Positions 1-10,951 of a stretch of DNA of 64,000 nucleotides are shown here, one piece after another. This stretch comes from Diospyros lotus (lineage: Eukaryota > Streptophyta > Magnoliopsida > Ericales > Ebenaceae). The first letter of the stretch is position 1. Each line of letters begins with the position of its first letter. The notes below the pieces were generated by a model. That model was given only the letters and a program-made list of their open reading frames with translations, had not been told where the DNA came from and searched no databases. The stretch spans positions 17,622,753-17,686,752 of the forward strand of contig NC_068349.1 of assembly GCF_014633365.1 (NCBI RefSeq), in the 5' to 3' direction. Both the position numbers and the translations under genes were made by a program.

Positions 1-644
1 TGGAACACTTAGAATGACAAAATATAGCTACTAGGTAGCAGGGATATTTTGGTCATTTTAGTAGCCGTGAATAATTTGTCTTTTGGTCCCCGGGATAGCT
101 CGATGTAACTCATGTATTTTTTAATACATTTGGCTTGTTGGATGAATTACATTGAGAGAGAATTATTTTATTCAGAATGGTCCATAATTAATTGGGCTAG
201 AATAAAATAATAGTTCATTAGGGTTTTTAATTAATTAATTGGGCTAACCCAATTAGAAAATTAATTAAATGATCTTGGCCCATTAGGGTTTGGCCCACTA
301 GGGTTTTTAACCCTAGGGTTCTCCCTATATATTCTCTCATTATTTGATTTTTCATCCAAGTCGTTTTTCATTCTTCTTCACCGAAGAGAGGCCACGAGTT
401 CGAGTCATATTTCGGAAGATCGAAAGAGAGCCTCGAAGTTCTGATGCGAAGGAGCCGAAGGATAGCAGGACAGCCGTCGTCTCCACCACACGAAGAAGCT
501 ACCGTGCATCCTGCCCCTATCGCCCCATTCCGACCGGTAATCCGCCGTAAAAGTAAGTCTCCTAGATTCTAATAAATACGAGGATCGTTTTTTTATTAAA
601 ACGCTTCCGTTGCATGCTTTTGTATCCTCGTTCATGATCCTTCA
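1..644 (+). mobile_element. LTR right end (R-U5 part), truncated by the window edge
   Basis: The sequence reads like the promoter-to-end part of a plus-strand LTR. There is an AT-rich upstream part with GGGCTA/GGCCCA words, a TATA-like CTATATAT near 325, a leader-like pyrimidine-rich stretch, an AATAAA near 571 and a terminal TTCA at 641-644. Immediately after 644 the sequence becomes gag of another, minus-strand element, so 644/645 is an insertion or breakpoint junction. The other end lies outside the window, so a target-site duplication cannot be tested. The short ORF at 344-550 lies in the leader and is not convincing. Confidence 0.4.
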
Positions 645-2431
645 AGCATTTTGTTGTTCCTTTTTTGTAACACTCAGTCTTTGAGGAAAAGGAGGTTTAG
701 GATGATATTGACTTTCTCTTTCAATGTTCTTACCTTTTCCATCTTCTTTTTGTTTTTGCTTGTTTTTTTCTTCATTGTTTTCATTTTTTTCTAAGATTGG
801 CTCCTGTCCTTCTGCTTTCTCTTCCTCAACAACAGTTTGGCTTATCCTAAGATCATTTGGTTTTTCAATCACCTTTCCACTTCTTAGGATAGTTACAGAT
901 TGGACTTGTTCATGTGCATTACTTTCACCACTAGAAGATTCCACCTGATTTGTTTGCCTAACTGGGTTAGGGTTGGTTTGTGAAGGGAATCTTCCAGGTT
1001 CTCTCACACTTAGTGTTTGGGTCAACTTTGTTATTTGGCTTCTCATATCCTCCATGGCTCTATTTGTTTGCTCTTGATTCTTTGTAAGCTGGGCAACCTG
1101 ATTGTTGATGCCCGTTTGATTTTGAATGAACTGATGCAAGGTGTCTTCAAAAGATTTCCTGTGAGGAGGTTGGTAGGTATTGGATGAAGAACCTTGATTC
1201 TGTTGGAAGGATTGTTGATGTGCAGGGAAGGAGTTTTGAGAATGACTTCCAGCATCATGTCTCCATGAAAAATTGGGGTGATTCCTATTATTGGGATGGT
1301 AGGAGTTGTAGTTTTGATTGTTCCCGTAATAGGTTCCACTTTGATTTTGATTCTGTCTTCCCTCAAAATTGTGTGAATTATTGTTATTAGTCTTCCCATA
1401 CAATACCTCATTGAAAGCAGGTAGAGTAGGGCATTCTTCAGTTGCATGATCCATTGTTTCACACACAGCACATTTCACTTCCACTTGTTTAACAGATTGT
1501 ACTTTTTGGGCTCCATATTTTCAACTTTTTTTGTTAAGGCAGTTAGTCTTGCATTTAGATCATCATTCTCACTCAACTGGTATCTACCTCTCGGTTGTGG
1601 ATTTTCCCTTAGATCAAATGAAGATGTTGGGCCAGCTTCCCAATTTCTTGTATTTTCAGCCAATGTGTCAAAGAAGTGAAACGCTTCTTCTGGAGTTTTC
1701 TCATAGAATTATCCATTACACATTGTAGAAACCAACATTTTTAATTGGGGCGTGAGTGAGTCATAAAAGAAACTGACCACTCGTCATTGCTCAAAGGCAT
1801 GGTGCGGACAAGTGTGGAGAAGATCTTTGAATCTTTCCCACTCTTGGGCAAAATTTTCACTTGATTTACAGGCGAAGTTCATGATTTGTCTTTGAAGAGT
1901 AGCGGTTCTGTTGGCAGGAAAATATTTTTTCAAAAAAGTTGCTTGCATTTCTCTCCAAGTTCCTATAGATCTAGGTAGGAGAGTGCCTAACCACATTTTT
2001 GCCTTATCTTTCAGTGAGAATGGGAAAAGTTTTAACCTTACAACATCCTCATTTGCTGTATGATCCATGCAAGTGCTACATACTTCCTCGAATTCCTTCA
2101 TATGAGTGTATGGATTTTCAGAATCCATACCATGGAATGTGGGCAACAATTGGATTGTGCCAGGTTTGAAATTGAACCTATGGTGATTTATGGGAAGGAT
2201 GATACACGAGGGTGTTGTCTGTCTTGGAGGGTGAAGGTACTCCCTAAGAGGTCTAATCAATTCCTGATCAACAGGTTCAGGGTCACCGTGGTCACTCCCA
2301 TGTTCAGACATGTTGTTTGGTTGAGCCATAAATGAGTGTGGCAATGAAAACTCAAAATCAGATGGAGTACTTTCTGAATGTAACACTTGTTCAACCACTC
2401 TACCGGATCTAAGTCTCATACACCAGACCAA
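645..2431 (-). pseudogene. gag: Athila-like gag, broken into three reading blocks
   Basis: Structural capsid/nucleocapsid polyprotein of a gypsy element. The N-terminal block (2431-1784) begins MVWCMRLRSGRV and holds a retrotransposon gag domain with the pattern LFPFSLKDKAKMWL followed by FLKKYFPA. A middle block (about 1783-1475) contains an in-frame stop after VSTMCNG and continues FYEKTPEEAFHFFDTLAEN. The C-terminal block (1484-642) starts with a C-X2-C-X4-H-X4-C zinc knuckle (CAVCETMDHATEEC), then an Asn/Gln-rich region and a Lys/Glu-rich tail. The frame change near 1784 and the stop show the gene is dead. The reading is lost at about 645, where another element's LTR end abuts. The start at 2431 is the first Met after the duplicated leader; the true upstream start is uncertain. 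Confidence 0.8.
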
Positions 2432-2508
2432 ACAGACAGAGAAGAGAAATTAAAGAACAGAAGTAAAAAGAAAAAGGACTAGGGATGATTATTTGGCTTA
2501 CCTTAATC

Positions 2509-2526
2509 TCCCCGGCAACGGCGCCA
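2509..2526 (-). other. Primer-binding site, tRNA-Asp type, copy 1
   Basis: On the minus strand this reads TGGCGCCGTTGCCGGGGA, complementary to the 3' end of plant tRNA-Asp including CCA. It lies a few bases inside the LTR end. It is a duplicate of the copy at 3545-3562, created by the tandem duplication. Confidence 0.85.
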
Positions 2527-3544
2527 AAATTTGCTGCATCGCTCACCCTGCATTTATCACTTTTTGTATTTTTCTTTCACTAATTCAGCTGATTTAGCAA
2601 CTAATTATGTTCACAGATAGGATGAGGCGTTTAGACTCGCCAGTGCACGAGTGTGATTGTAGCAGAAAATTTATATGTAATTTTTCCGGGCAAGACCGGG
2701 TCGACTCACAGGGAGATTACTCATGGAAGGAGATAACCACGCCAGTTCTTTTGATTAACGGAATTATAAAATGAGATAAAACTAAATGTGATATAACTGT
2801 AATCTGGAAATGGAGAGATCTTGAGTCAAAACAAATCTGGTGCCAAACCCAACTGATTCACCATATAGCTTTCTGTGATGTAACTAGCAGCTCAAATAGC
2901 TTGAGTTTTCAACCATTAAATGTACTACTGAGATGATGATAACTCTTTGCTCAAGCAACCTCCATACATGACATGGAGACTCTAAGGTAAGAAGCTATCA
3001 TAAATCAGTGTATAAATAATGTTTTGACAAAATAAATGCTCGGGGCTTGGGTATGAGAACGTTTCCAGGTCAAGCAGCCCCTATACATTTGCTGTATGAT
3101 CCATGCAAGTGCTACATACTTCCTCGAATTCCTTCATATGAGTGTATGGATTTTCAGAATCCATACCATGGAATGTGGGCAACAATTGGATTGTGCCAGG
3201 TTTGAAATTGAACCTATGGTGATTTATGGGAAGGATGATACACGAGGGTGTTGTCTGTCTTGGAGGGTGAAGGTACTCCCTAAGAGGTCTAATCAATTCC
3301 TGATCAACAGGTTCAGGGTCACCGTGGTCACTCCCATGTTCAGACATGTTGTTTGGTTGAGCCATAAATGAGTGTGGCAATGAAAACTCAAAATCAGATG
3401 GAGTACTTTCTGAATGTAACACTTGTTCAACCACTCTACCGGATCTAAGTCTCATACACCAGACCAAACAGACAGAGAAGAGAAATTAAAGAACAGAAGT
3501 AAAAAGAAAAAGGACTAGGGATGATTATTTGGCTTACCTTAATC

Positions 3545-3562
3545 TCCCCGGCAACGGCGCCA
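3545..3562 (-). other. Primer-binding site, tRNA-Asp type, copy 2 (next to the full LTR)
   Basis: Identical to the copy at 2509-2526. This copy adjoins the full-length LTR (3568-5582), so it is in the position expected for a working primer site. The LTR end lies five bases away, as is common in this group. Confidence 0.85.
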
Positions 3563-3567
3563 AAATT

Positions 3568-5582
3568 TGCTGCATCGCTCACCCTGCATTTATCACTTTT
3601 TGTATTTTTCTTTCACTAATTCAGCTGATTTAGCAACTAATTATGTTCACAGATAGGATGAGGCGTTTAGACTCGCCAGTGCACGAGTGTGATTGTAGCA
3701 GAAAATTTATATGTAATTTTTCCGGGCAAGACCGGGTCGACTCACAGGGAGATTACTCATGGAAGGAGATAACCACGCCAGTTCTTTTGATTAACGGAAT
3801 TATAAAATGAGATAAAACTAAATGTGATATAACTGTAATCTGGAAATGGAGAGATCTTGAGTCAAAACAAATCTGGTGCCAAACCCAACTGATTCACCAT
3901 ATAGCTTTCTGTGATGTAACTAGCAGCTCAAATAGCTTGGGTTTTCAACCATTAAATGTACTACTGAGATGATGATAACTCTTTGCTCAAGCAACCTCCA
4001 TACATGACATGGAGACTCTAAGGTAAGAAGCTATCATAAATCAGTGTATAAATAATGTTTTGACAAAATAAATGCTCGGGGCTTGGGTATGAAAACGTTT
4101 CCAGGTCAAGCAGCCCCCATACATGGCATGGAGACTCTAAGTTAGGCGTACGAACCAATCCAAGCCTGAGGTTTTCGTTAATAACATTTCCCAAACTGCT
4201 TTTGCTTTTGTTACTTTGACATATGGAGTTCTGTTATATTGACTCATCAGTGGCTTTGGGCACCATCTTTGCCTTAACCCAAGAATCGAATTAGCCACAC
4301 ATCTTCATAGGAAGTGCACGACTAAAACTAATCTCTACAGATGAATACACGATTCGTAAAGGAAATAAACTGAGACAACAGATAAGAACTTGGTAAACTA
4401 CTGCTGTATTGATTACTGAAACGAACTACAACTTGAAGTAGAAATTAAAATGGACTTGTAATACAGAGCTCAGAATTAGCAAGAACAACTAGAGTAACTG
4501 AAGTGCTATACGCAAAGAAGGAAATACAGACAAGAACAAAAGTAGGAGCACAGACAAAAGGAAAAGAAAAAAAAAACTCTGCACTTTCCAATGATCTTCT
4601 CTTTTTTTGTGTTATTTTTCTCAGTATCTTCTGCCCTCGCCAACTTCTGATTCCAAAGAATGTTGGTCCCTTTTTAAGCTTATGGCGCATGGAAGTGGGG
4701 ACCATTTGAAAAGTTGTTCAAAAAGTTGGTCGAATTTACCTTAGAGCCACCGCGTGTATTTGCGCATGTCAGAATTTTTGTTCGGCTGCTCATTCGAATG
4801 ACTAGCAGAGATATTCGAATGCTTGCTGAGTTTCTTTTGGCTGATCGGCTCATTCGAATGAATTTTAGTCCTATTCGAATGAATTTCATGCTTTACTGTT
4901 CCTTACACTGCAATTTTCTCGGTCATTCGAATGCAACAGTACTTCTATTCGAATGAATTTCTAATTTTTCTCTTGACTTCTTCATTGCATTCGGATGACT
5001 TGGAGAGCATTCGAATATGGAATTCCTTGGGTTGCTTCTCATTCGAATTACTTAGCCTTCATTCGAATAGATTTCCTTTCTTCTTCAACTTCATTCGAAT
5101 GACTTGGATTTCATTCGAATATGTCTTCACTGCTTCCAAACGATGTGCTCATCCGAATTTCTTCTTATGGTCGGCTCATTCGAATGACTTGGATTTCATT
5201 CGAATATGCACAATCTTATCTGGAGATCTTGATTTTTGTTACTTCTTATTCGAATTAGGCCAAGCTTATCTGAATACATACCCGATATCTTGCATATTCG
5301 AATGTCTGAATGATTTATTCGAATGTTTGAGCAGCTCTCTTCTGTTTTGCTCCATATTTGAATACCTTTGAAGACTCATTCGAATGGCTTTGACTTTCAT
5401 TAGGACACCTTTATTTCTTGACTTTTTATTCCTCTTTCAATCATGCTTTTGGAGAGTATGAGTCATTCTTTCATCTCTTTTCCTTCTTTTGGGCTGCAAC
5501 AAGCAATTCTGGAGATTTTAAGTCGATCAAATGGATTAGGAGGTAATAAAAACATAACAAATATTGCATTTTTTTAACATCA
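3568..5582 (-). repeat. 5' LTR of the Athila-like element (~2.0 kb)
   Basis: Bounded on the left by the primer site (3545-3562) and on the right by TTAACATCA, which is TGATGTTAA on the minus strand. A partial extra copy of its primer-proximal end lies at 2532-3086 because of the tandem duplication. The promoter-distal half holds the ATTCGAAT palindrome array (4792-5385). ORFs in this stretch (4445-5371) have no recognisable product. Confidence 0.7.
4792..5385. repeat. Paired ATTCGAAT palindrome array
   Basis: About 20 copies of ATTCGAAT or one-base variants occur in under 600 bp. Motif starts form pairs 20-22 bp apart: 4792/4813, 4852/4873, 4925/4947, 4989/5009, 5041/5061, 5093/5113, 5178/5198, 5248/5268, 5296/5317, 5356/5378. 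The pairs themselves are 48-85 bp apart. The DNA between motifs is largely not repeated, so this is not an ordinary tandem satellite. Confidence 0.9.
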
Positions 5583-5587
5583 ATCAG

Positions 5588-7059
5588 TGAGGCCCCCACC
5601 CGGATACCCTAGCCAAGCCGAAGAACCCAAGCGAGAGCTCATGAGGTGTAGAGAAAATAGAAAAGGAACTACCTTGACCTACCATGCATGCTCAACTAGG
5701 ATCACTTGAACTCATACTGAAGAAATAACAGTGGAAGCATAAACTCACATCCTAGGCATGCATATGAAAGATAACCGGTCATAGGGTTACATGGTATATA
5801 CATATACACATACAAAAGAGTGCTAGATACTCAAAAGCTAAACATCCATGGCACAAAATCACAAGATATACACCAAACTAGGATCTAGTAGGACTACCCT
5901 ATACACCACTTATCGGGATAGCTCAAAGATTGCTAGCCTCGCCCTCACACTTAGCCTTGCCCTTACTTGGAATGAAGAAAACTAAGAGTGAGTCATAAGA
6001 CTCAGTAAGCATATAAGAAATGAAATGCTGACAAGAGTATGGAAGTTAAAGATAACTCGCACCCAAGTGCAAAACTCATGCAAAGCATGACAACCAACCA
6101 TGCATCACATGTCCATGAATCTCATGATAGATATATAAATACGTCTCATAGTAAAATATGCACATACTGGTCCTTAGGGCCCACATAAGACACATGACAC
6201 CCAATTCCCTATCACAAACATGTCACTGTCTTGAAAGACAGAATAAATAACTCACTGGGGCAAAGCTCTCTTGGGTCGGCGCGATCGGAACCTGGAGCGG
6301 CACGTATAAATTTGGTAAGCAAACTGTGTTCGTAAATCAGGCACGCCAGCTGCAACTACAAACTCATCTATCTGGCACACCAGTTGCGTTCATAAACCCA
6401 TCACAACACCCCCACACGACGCCAGTAACCATGCAATGCACAAATTAATGCAATGATATATGAGCATAAACGTTGATACATAGCCCCCATATGATGCAGT
6501 GCTCGTGTCTAAATATGATGCAGAGGCATAATGAGCATAAACGATGATACATAGCCCCCATAAAATCATGTATCATGCCTTGCTCGCCTCACTAGGAAAA
6601 CACATCTAATGAAATATGCCTGTGGCCAAGCACACTAGTCGCATGAAGCCCCCAAATGCATATCTCATGCCTCTGCATGCACATGAACTGATGATATACT
6701 GGAAATAAAATACAAAGACCACATGCCATAGACTCTTGGCCACTCATCACAATCCCGCATAGTCTAAGCTGAAACCTATCCCATAACAAACCTAGCTTCA
6801 TTCCATGAAAGAAATAGAGAGTGAACAAACTCTCCCGAGCCATTTCGAAGACTCAATACATTATCCAGATTAATCCTCGAAAGACATAAGAGTCATCAAA
6901 GAGAAAATCTCTTGAAGTCACCCGTAGGTCTCCATTGACCCAATCGAATCAACCCCAAACTGACAGTCACTAAATGAAGAAGCCATGGATCGGCACCTCT
7001 CGAGTTTATCTCTCTCTAATTAACTTTCTATTCACACAAACCCTATTCGTTCTATATAA
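5588..7059 (-). mobile_element. Chromovirus-type LTR remnant, minus strand (unassigned)
   Basis: No gene is visible in these 1.5 kb. The left edge (TGAGGCCCCCACCCGGATACCC) resembles the GC-rich terminal segment of chromovirus LTRs read backwards. The interior has the same style as other minus-strand LTRs in the window, with a GAGTCATAAGACTCAGTAAG segment and repeated ACATAGCCCCCAT phrases. A short imperfect duplication occurs within about 6455-6570. The right edge is cut at 7059, where the next LTR starts. Family membership is an inference from style only. Confidence 0.4.
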
Positions 7060-7144
7060 TGACAAATATATCCTAAGAGGAGGGTGAATTGGGATTTGGG
7101 TAAATTTTTGATAGTTTAAAAACTTATAGCATGTAGGACACTAT

Positions 7145-7330
7145 GTTTCGAAACATACCATGTTTCGAAATATACCTTTCTGTTAAGTATGTTTCGAAAT
7201 ATAAGTAAGTATGTTTGAAAACCAAACTTTCTGTCAAGTATGTTTCGAAACCTACAATGATATGTTTTGAAACTTTCCTCTCTATTTAGCTTATTTTGAA
7301 ACTTTTAACTTTTGAAAACGATTCTTTTGA
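7145..7330. repeat. GTTTCGAAAC palindrome cluster, part 1
   Basis: Motif starts at 7145, 7162, 7191, 7213, 7242 and 7264, with weaker copies near 7293-7325. Three pairs are spaced 17, 22 and 22 bp. Variants such as GTTTTGAAAC differ at the central CG. Confidence 0.8.
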
Positions 7331-7915
7331 AAGCATGATCAATTAGAATAAGCAAGTAAAATAGTAAAACAAATTACACACAAGATTTATAGTGGTTCGG
7401 CACTCGCCTACTCCACTACCTTCAAGCTTACCGACTTGAAGGATTTGTAAACACAATCACTTTCACTAGTGATCAACGACACCAAGGGTTTTACCACGGT
7501 TCACCCTAAAACCTTACACAATGAGTTTTTTCGGGCTCAACTCAAACCTTACAACAAGATAAATAACACTTATCTTTTACAACCCAACAATTTGAATATA
7601 ATTAAATACCTTACCAAATAGTTATTACAAACCTATTGGTATGGAGTGAGGAGAGCTTGAAATGATGAGAGCTTCGGTTTTAGTTTGCTTCTCCTTTTCA
7701 CACCACAATGCACACCAAGGATTAATTGAAAGGATCTTCTTTGAGAGCTTGTTGAAAGGGTTCGTTTGCTTGTGTTTGTGGAAAATATCTCTTGTAGATA
7801 TGTAAACTTATGTATGCTTGTAAGAGGTGCTCCATGTCTTTAAAGAATTGATATATATACAAAAAAGATAGAGTTTTGGCTAATTATAACTGTTAGAGAC
7901 AAGATGATAAAGTAG

Positions 7916-8477
7916 GTTTTGAAACACACATTATAGGTTTCGAAACAACACATTTTTACACAGAAGTTTCGAAACATAGATACCATGTTTTAAAACATCC
8001 AGCCTTTACAGCTGGATATGTACCAAGAGACAAAGAGTGGAAGACATCTTTTAAAAATAAAATGATTTTGTTTTATTCTCCACTTACAAAATATTTGAAA
8101 TTAAAACATCAGGGTATGGAGATTATTCCAAAAGAAAGCTTTTAAATAGCTTTCGAACTAAAGTGTAAAAGCATGACAGATTTTCAAATATTATGCTGAC
8201 AAAGTTAGATGTTTTGAAACATACGATATAGGTTTCGAAACATATGCTTAGTTTTCAAACAGGTTTTGAAATATAGCATATAAACTTAGCAAACATTGAA
8301 ACCTTAACAAAAAGACATTTCGAAACATGTATAGAAACATGGCAAAATGATGTTTCGAAACATGGAAAGTTGGTTTCGAAACATGATGCATGAATTTTGA
8401 GATTTTCAAACATTTGAACATTCGCGCCAAAACACTAATCATGCTTGTTTCGAAATATGAAAAACTTATTTCAAAAT
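7916..8477. repeat. GTTTCGAAAC palindrome cluster, part 2
   Basis: Pairs at 7916/7937, 7966/7987, 8211/8232, 8352/8373 and 8447/8468 are all spaced 21 bp. Extra single copies lie near 8251, 8263 and 8317. A motif-free gap (about 8000-8200) separates the groups. Confidence 0.85.
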
Positions 8478-8688
8478 ATGAGATTTTCATAAAAGTTTTT
8501 CATTTTAAGATTGGTTTTTCATCAAATACACTTTATCTTTGTTTTCTACATCTTTTGTTGCTTGTTCAAAAATAAATTCAAATAGATGTTTTTTTCTTCT
8601 TATACTTTAAAATCATAATTTGATAAGTACATTTTTTTCTCATGAAAAAAGTAAAATCTCTTTTTGGAGAAAATGTGGTTTGACTTCA

Positions 8689-8934
8689 GATCTGTCCCCC
8701 TTTGATGTGTTCTCTAATTTTCTTATAAACTTCTTATCTCAAAAAGCTTATATTTAATTATGATATTAGGTTGTCTCCCATATCTTTTTCCAACTTTCTC
8801 TGATTGGTTTTTGTACACAATATATTTATGATGTGTTTATAAACAAAGATACTTATAGATATTGGAATGTATTAGTTGCAGCCTAAAAAAGCCTAAAGAT
8901 TTTTTGAATTTCAAAATTATTTTTCGCCCTTCTT
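8689..8934 (-). mobile_element. Polypurine tract and 3' internal remnant of element I
   Basis: The minus strand reads ATCAAAGGGGGACAGATC directly before the LTR start at 8688, a polypurine tract for plus-strand priming. It matches the AAAAAGGGGGAGAA tract of copia E (about 46660). Beyond it lies AT-rich sequence without an ORF. The right limit near 8934 is approximate. Confidence 0.5.
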
Positions 8935-9312
8935 TGTAACAACTAATTTTCTGGAGATGTATATTTATAGGGTAAGTTTGGAGGCTCAAGCAGCATAGAA
9001 CAAACTAATTGAAGAACATTCAAACAAAAGTGAGAAAGTTCAAAGAGCTAAAAGTGTGTTGGTTAGTGGAATTCTTAGAATTGATGACTTGTTTAATTTG
9101 TCTCTATTTTCAAGTTTGTGGTTTTACTCACTTGTTGTTAAGGGGTTTGTATATGCTAGTAATGTGCTAATGGTTTTTGTTTGGGCAAGGGATTGTATGT
9201 TAGTTCTAACACTAATTAAAAACTAGTGTTACATTTCACTTAGTAAAACCTCAAGCGCAGTCTTAAGAGAGAGGACTAAGCTCTTAGAGCCGAACCTCTA
9301 TAAAAATTCTCA
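8935..9312 (+). mobile_element. Unassigned LTR-like fragment with TATA box
   Basis: No coding sequence. A TATATTTATAGGG near 8960 is followed by a purine-rich leader-like stretch (CAAACTAATTGAAGAACATTC, GAAAGTTCAAAGAGC). This is similar in style to the R-U5 part of copia LTRs such as that of E near 37500. The limits are uncertain and the element was not identified. Confidence 0.3.
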
Positions 9313-10194
9313 TGTTATTTATGGTTACTTTTTGTTATTTTTATTTTGCTATTGGTTTTGGTTTTGATGATGGAAAACATTTTTCTTATGTTTTTGCCTT
9401 AAATCAATTTGTAAAATGATTTTGGTTTCAATTGAAAATCAATTTCAACATTTCATTTTCAATATATCTTGAGGGAGATTGAAAAAATAGAGTTTTATGA
9501 CTCAAAAGATTCTCCTAAATGTGATTCAAAATTGGTTTTAAAGTGTTGGAGAAAATAGAGCAAAATTCTTGAAAAGCAATAGACAAGTTGTTGATCGGTT
9601 CTAAGGAACTGTCGACCACTTTAGTCCTTGTTGTCAACCGGCTCTTATAGCTTGTCAACCGGTCAATTTTTTACTCTCGGTTGTGAACGGTCTACAAGCA
9701 CTACATGCAAATCGATTGACTGTTTTTGAGCATGTCAACCTTTTTTGCTACTAATGTTGATCGATTTTTAAATTTTTGAACTAACCTGTCGACTAATTCT
9801 ATGAATATGTCAATTGTTTTTCTCGCAAACTTCTCCAACGGTTAGTTTTGGAAGCTCACTAATTGCAATGGCCATATTTTTGGATGCACTCATCAAACAC
9901 TATAAATAAAGGGTGGTGGATCATTTAAAGCTCTAAGAGAATTTATTAGAAGCATTCAAATGTTTAAATCTTTCAAGTGCTCAATTGTTCTATTTATTTT
10001 CTCTCAAAAGTTTTGCATTTAATTTATATTATTTGATTTCAAGTTTTGTATTATTTTTGAAAGATCTTGCAACTAAGAAGATTTATCTCTCAGATGATCT
10101 CTTATTGTAAATTTCTTGTATTTGCCTAGTAAGATTTCTAGAGGGCCTACTTGGATAATAGGAGTTTGTATTTCCTAGTCTTGGTGACTAGAAG
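9313..10194 (+). repeat. Left part of the 5' LTR of SIRE-like copia-1
   Basis: The stretch GTTTTGGTTTTGATGATGG near 9355 resembles the LTR beginning of copia E (TTAGTTTTGATGATTAAC). A GTCGAC-type palindrome cluster follows (9592-9815), then a TATA box (CACTATAAATAAAGG near 9899) and a leader. The LTR is interrupted after AGAAG (10190-10194) by solo LTR A and resumes at 25236. The left boundary is a guess because the terminus cannot be fixed by eye. Confidence 0.5.
9592..9815. repeat. Decayed GTCGAC palindrome cluster in the copia-1 LTR
   Basis: Motifs of the type TGTCGAC or TGTCAAC start at 9610, 9632/9653 (21 bp), 9733/9755 (22 bp) and 9787/9808 (21 bp), with others near 9592, 9682 and 9713. 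Most copies carry TG or CA where CG would be. The cluster lies just upstream of the TATA box at 9899. Confidence 0.7.
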
Positions 10195-10951
10195 TGTAAC
10201 ACCCCGCCGCGTCTGGCGTGCCACTATAAGGGATTTACCAGGATTTTCTTTCTCTCCATACATAAAATCAACACCTGCGATATAACAAAAGAACAATCTT
10301 CACGTGCTCACAAAAATCCTAGAACCCCAGCGATGATTATCTAACTTATCAAGATCAATAAATCCAAGCTAAATAAAGCATATCATTACGCAGCAAAAAT
10401 AATAAAACTTAATACCATAGATAACCACAATCGTTCATACAACTGTATTCAAATCAAATAAAGATTACATGACTTCAAAAATGTAAACTACGACTGTCAT
10501 GCTCGTACTCCATCAGCTCTAACTAACCATGTCCTCGTCCCTGCCGCAACCCTCGTTTGGAATGTTTGAATATTTCAGGGGCATAACCCAGATTAGATGC
10601 TGAATCATCTAAGTGATGGCATAAAAATAGTTTATAGAATACATGTATGTTCATGAGCATGGCATATACAGACTACGATAACATACAACACGTTTAACTT
10701 GAGAAATCTCCCTGGAATACTCAATCTCCCATGGAAAATCCATTTCACACACCGTTGGAATTGACCTTGCCTTGACATACTTAATCCCTGGGTGCCCATC
10801 CACGTCACCCAATCACCTGGGATTAACCTTGCCCCATTCTCAAGAAGACCCCATCCCATCCCACTAGACATCATAACAATGACATGATTTTAGATATAAC
10901 AATGTCATGAAAAACCCACACGCTATGCATTTTTACAAAACATAGCCATTT

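Larger units (their letters stand above)
2051..4122. repeat. Direct tandem duplication, unit 1,036 bp (2051-3086 and 3087-4122)
   Basis: The unit runs from inside gag through the leader and primer site into the LTR. The copies are offset by exactly 1,036 bases. By eye I see only about three base differences (for example near 2920/3956, 3055/4091 and 3081/4117). The novel junction near 3083-3088 joins LTR sequence to gag with only a short CAT overlap, which suggests illegitimate duplication. The second gag copy is the 128-codon ORF at 3467-3081, which ends just past the junction. Confidence 0.9.
645..5582 (-). mobile_element. Athila-like Ty3/gypsy fragment: 5' LTR, primer site, gag
   Basis: Read on the minus strand, the order is LTR (5582 down to 3568), a tRNA-Asp primer site, leader and gag, ending abruptly at 645 inside gag. 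The primer sequence TGGCGCCGTTGCCGGGGA is complementary to the 3' end of plant tRNA-Asp, a known feature of Athila-type gypsy elements. Gag resembles the Athila/Tat group. No protease, RT or integrase of this element remains in the window. The LTR begins TGATGTTAAA (minus strand) next to 5582; ATCAG at 5583-5587 may be one TSD copy. Confidence 0.75.
7060..8688 (-). repeat. 3' LTR of a minus-strand SIRE-like copia (element I)
   Basis: On the minus strand the LTR starts TGAAGTCAAACC at 8688, just downstream of a polypurine tract (8689-8705). It ends near 7060 after a CAATTCACCCTCC segment, which is typical of the end of SIRE-like LTRs and is also seen at 25587 and 38140. The 7380-7560 part contains a GGTTCGGCACTCGCCTACTCC phrase, consistent with a U5 region. 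Two GTTTCGAAAC palindrome clusters occupy 7145-7330 and 7916-8477. The ORFs at 8248-8490 (minus) and 8390-8575 (plus) are products of these repeats, not genes. Confidence 0.65.

Noticed and set aside
344..550. 68-codon plus-strand ORF as a possible host gene
   Set aside because: Lies in the leader part of an LTR end. There is no domain and it is not conserved with any other reading in the window.
2509..3562. tRNA-Asp gene
   Set aside because: Only the 3'-terminal 18 bases are matched, in the position and orientation of a retrotransposon primer site.
4445..5371. ORFs across the ATTCGAAT array (4445-4705 and 4931-5371)
   Set aside because: Their residues (repeated FEY, SFE, HSN) come from the repeated palindrome words; no protein family is recognisable.
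4792..5385. Palindrome arrays as CRISPR-like arrays
   Set aside because: Repeats of 8-10 bp are far too short, spacing is 20 or 33 bp between starts, no cas genes are present and the DNA is eukaryotic.
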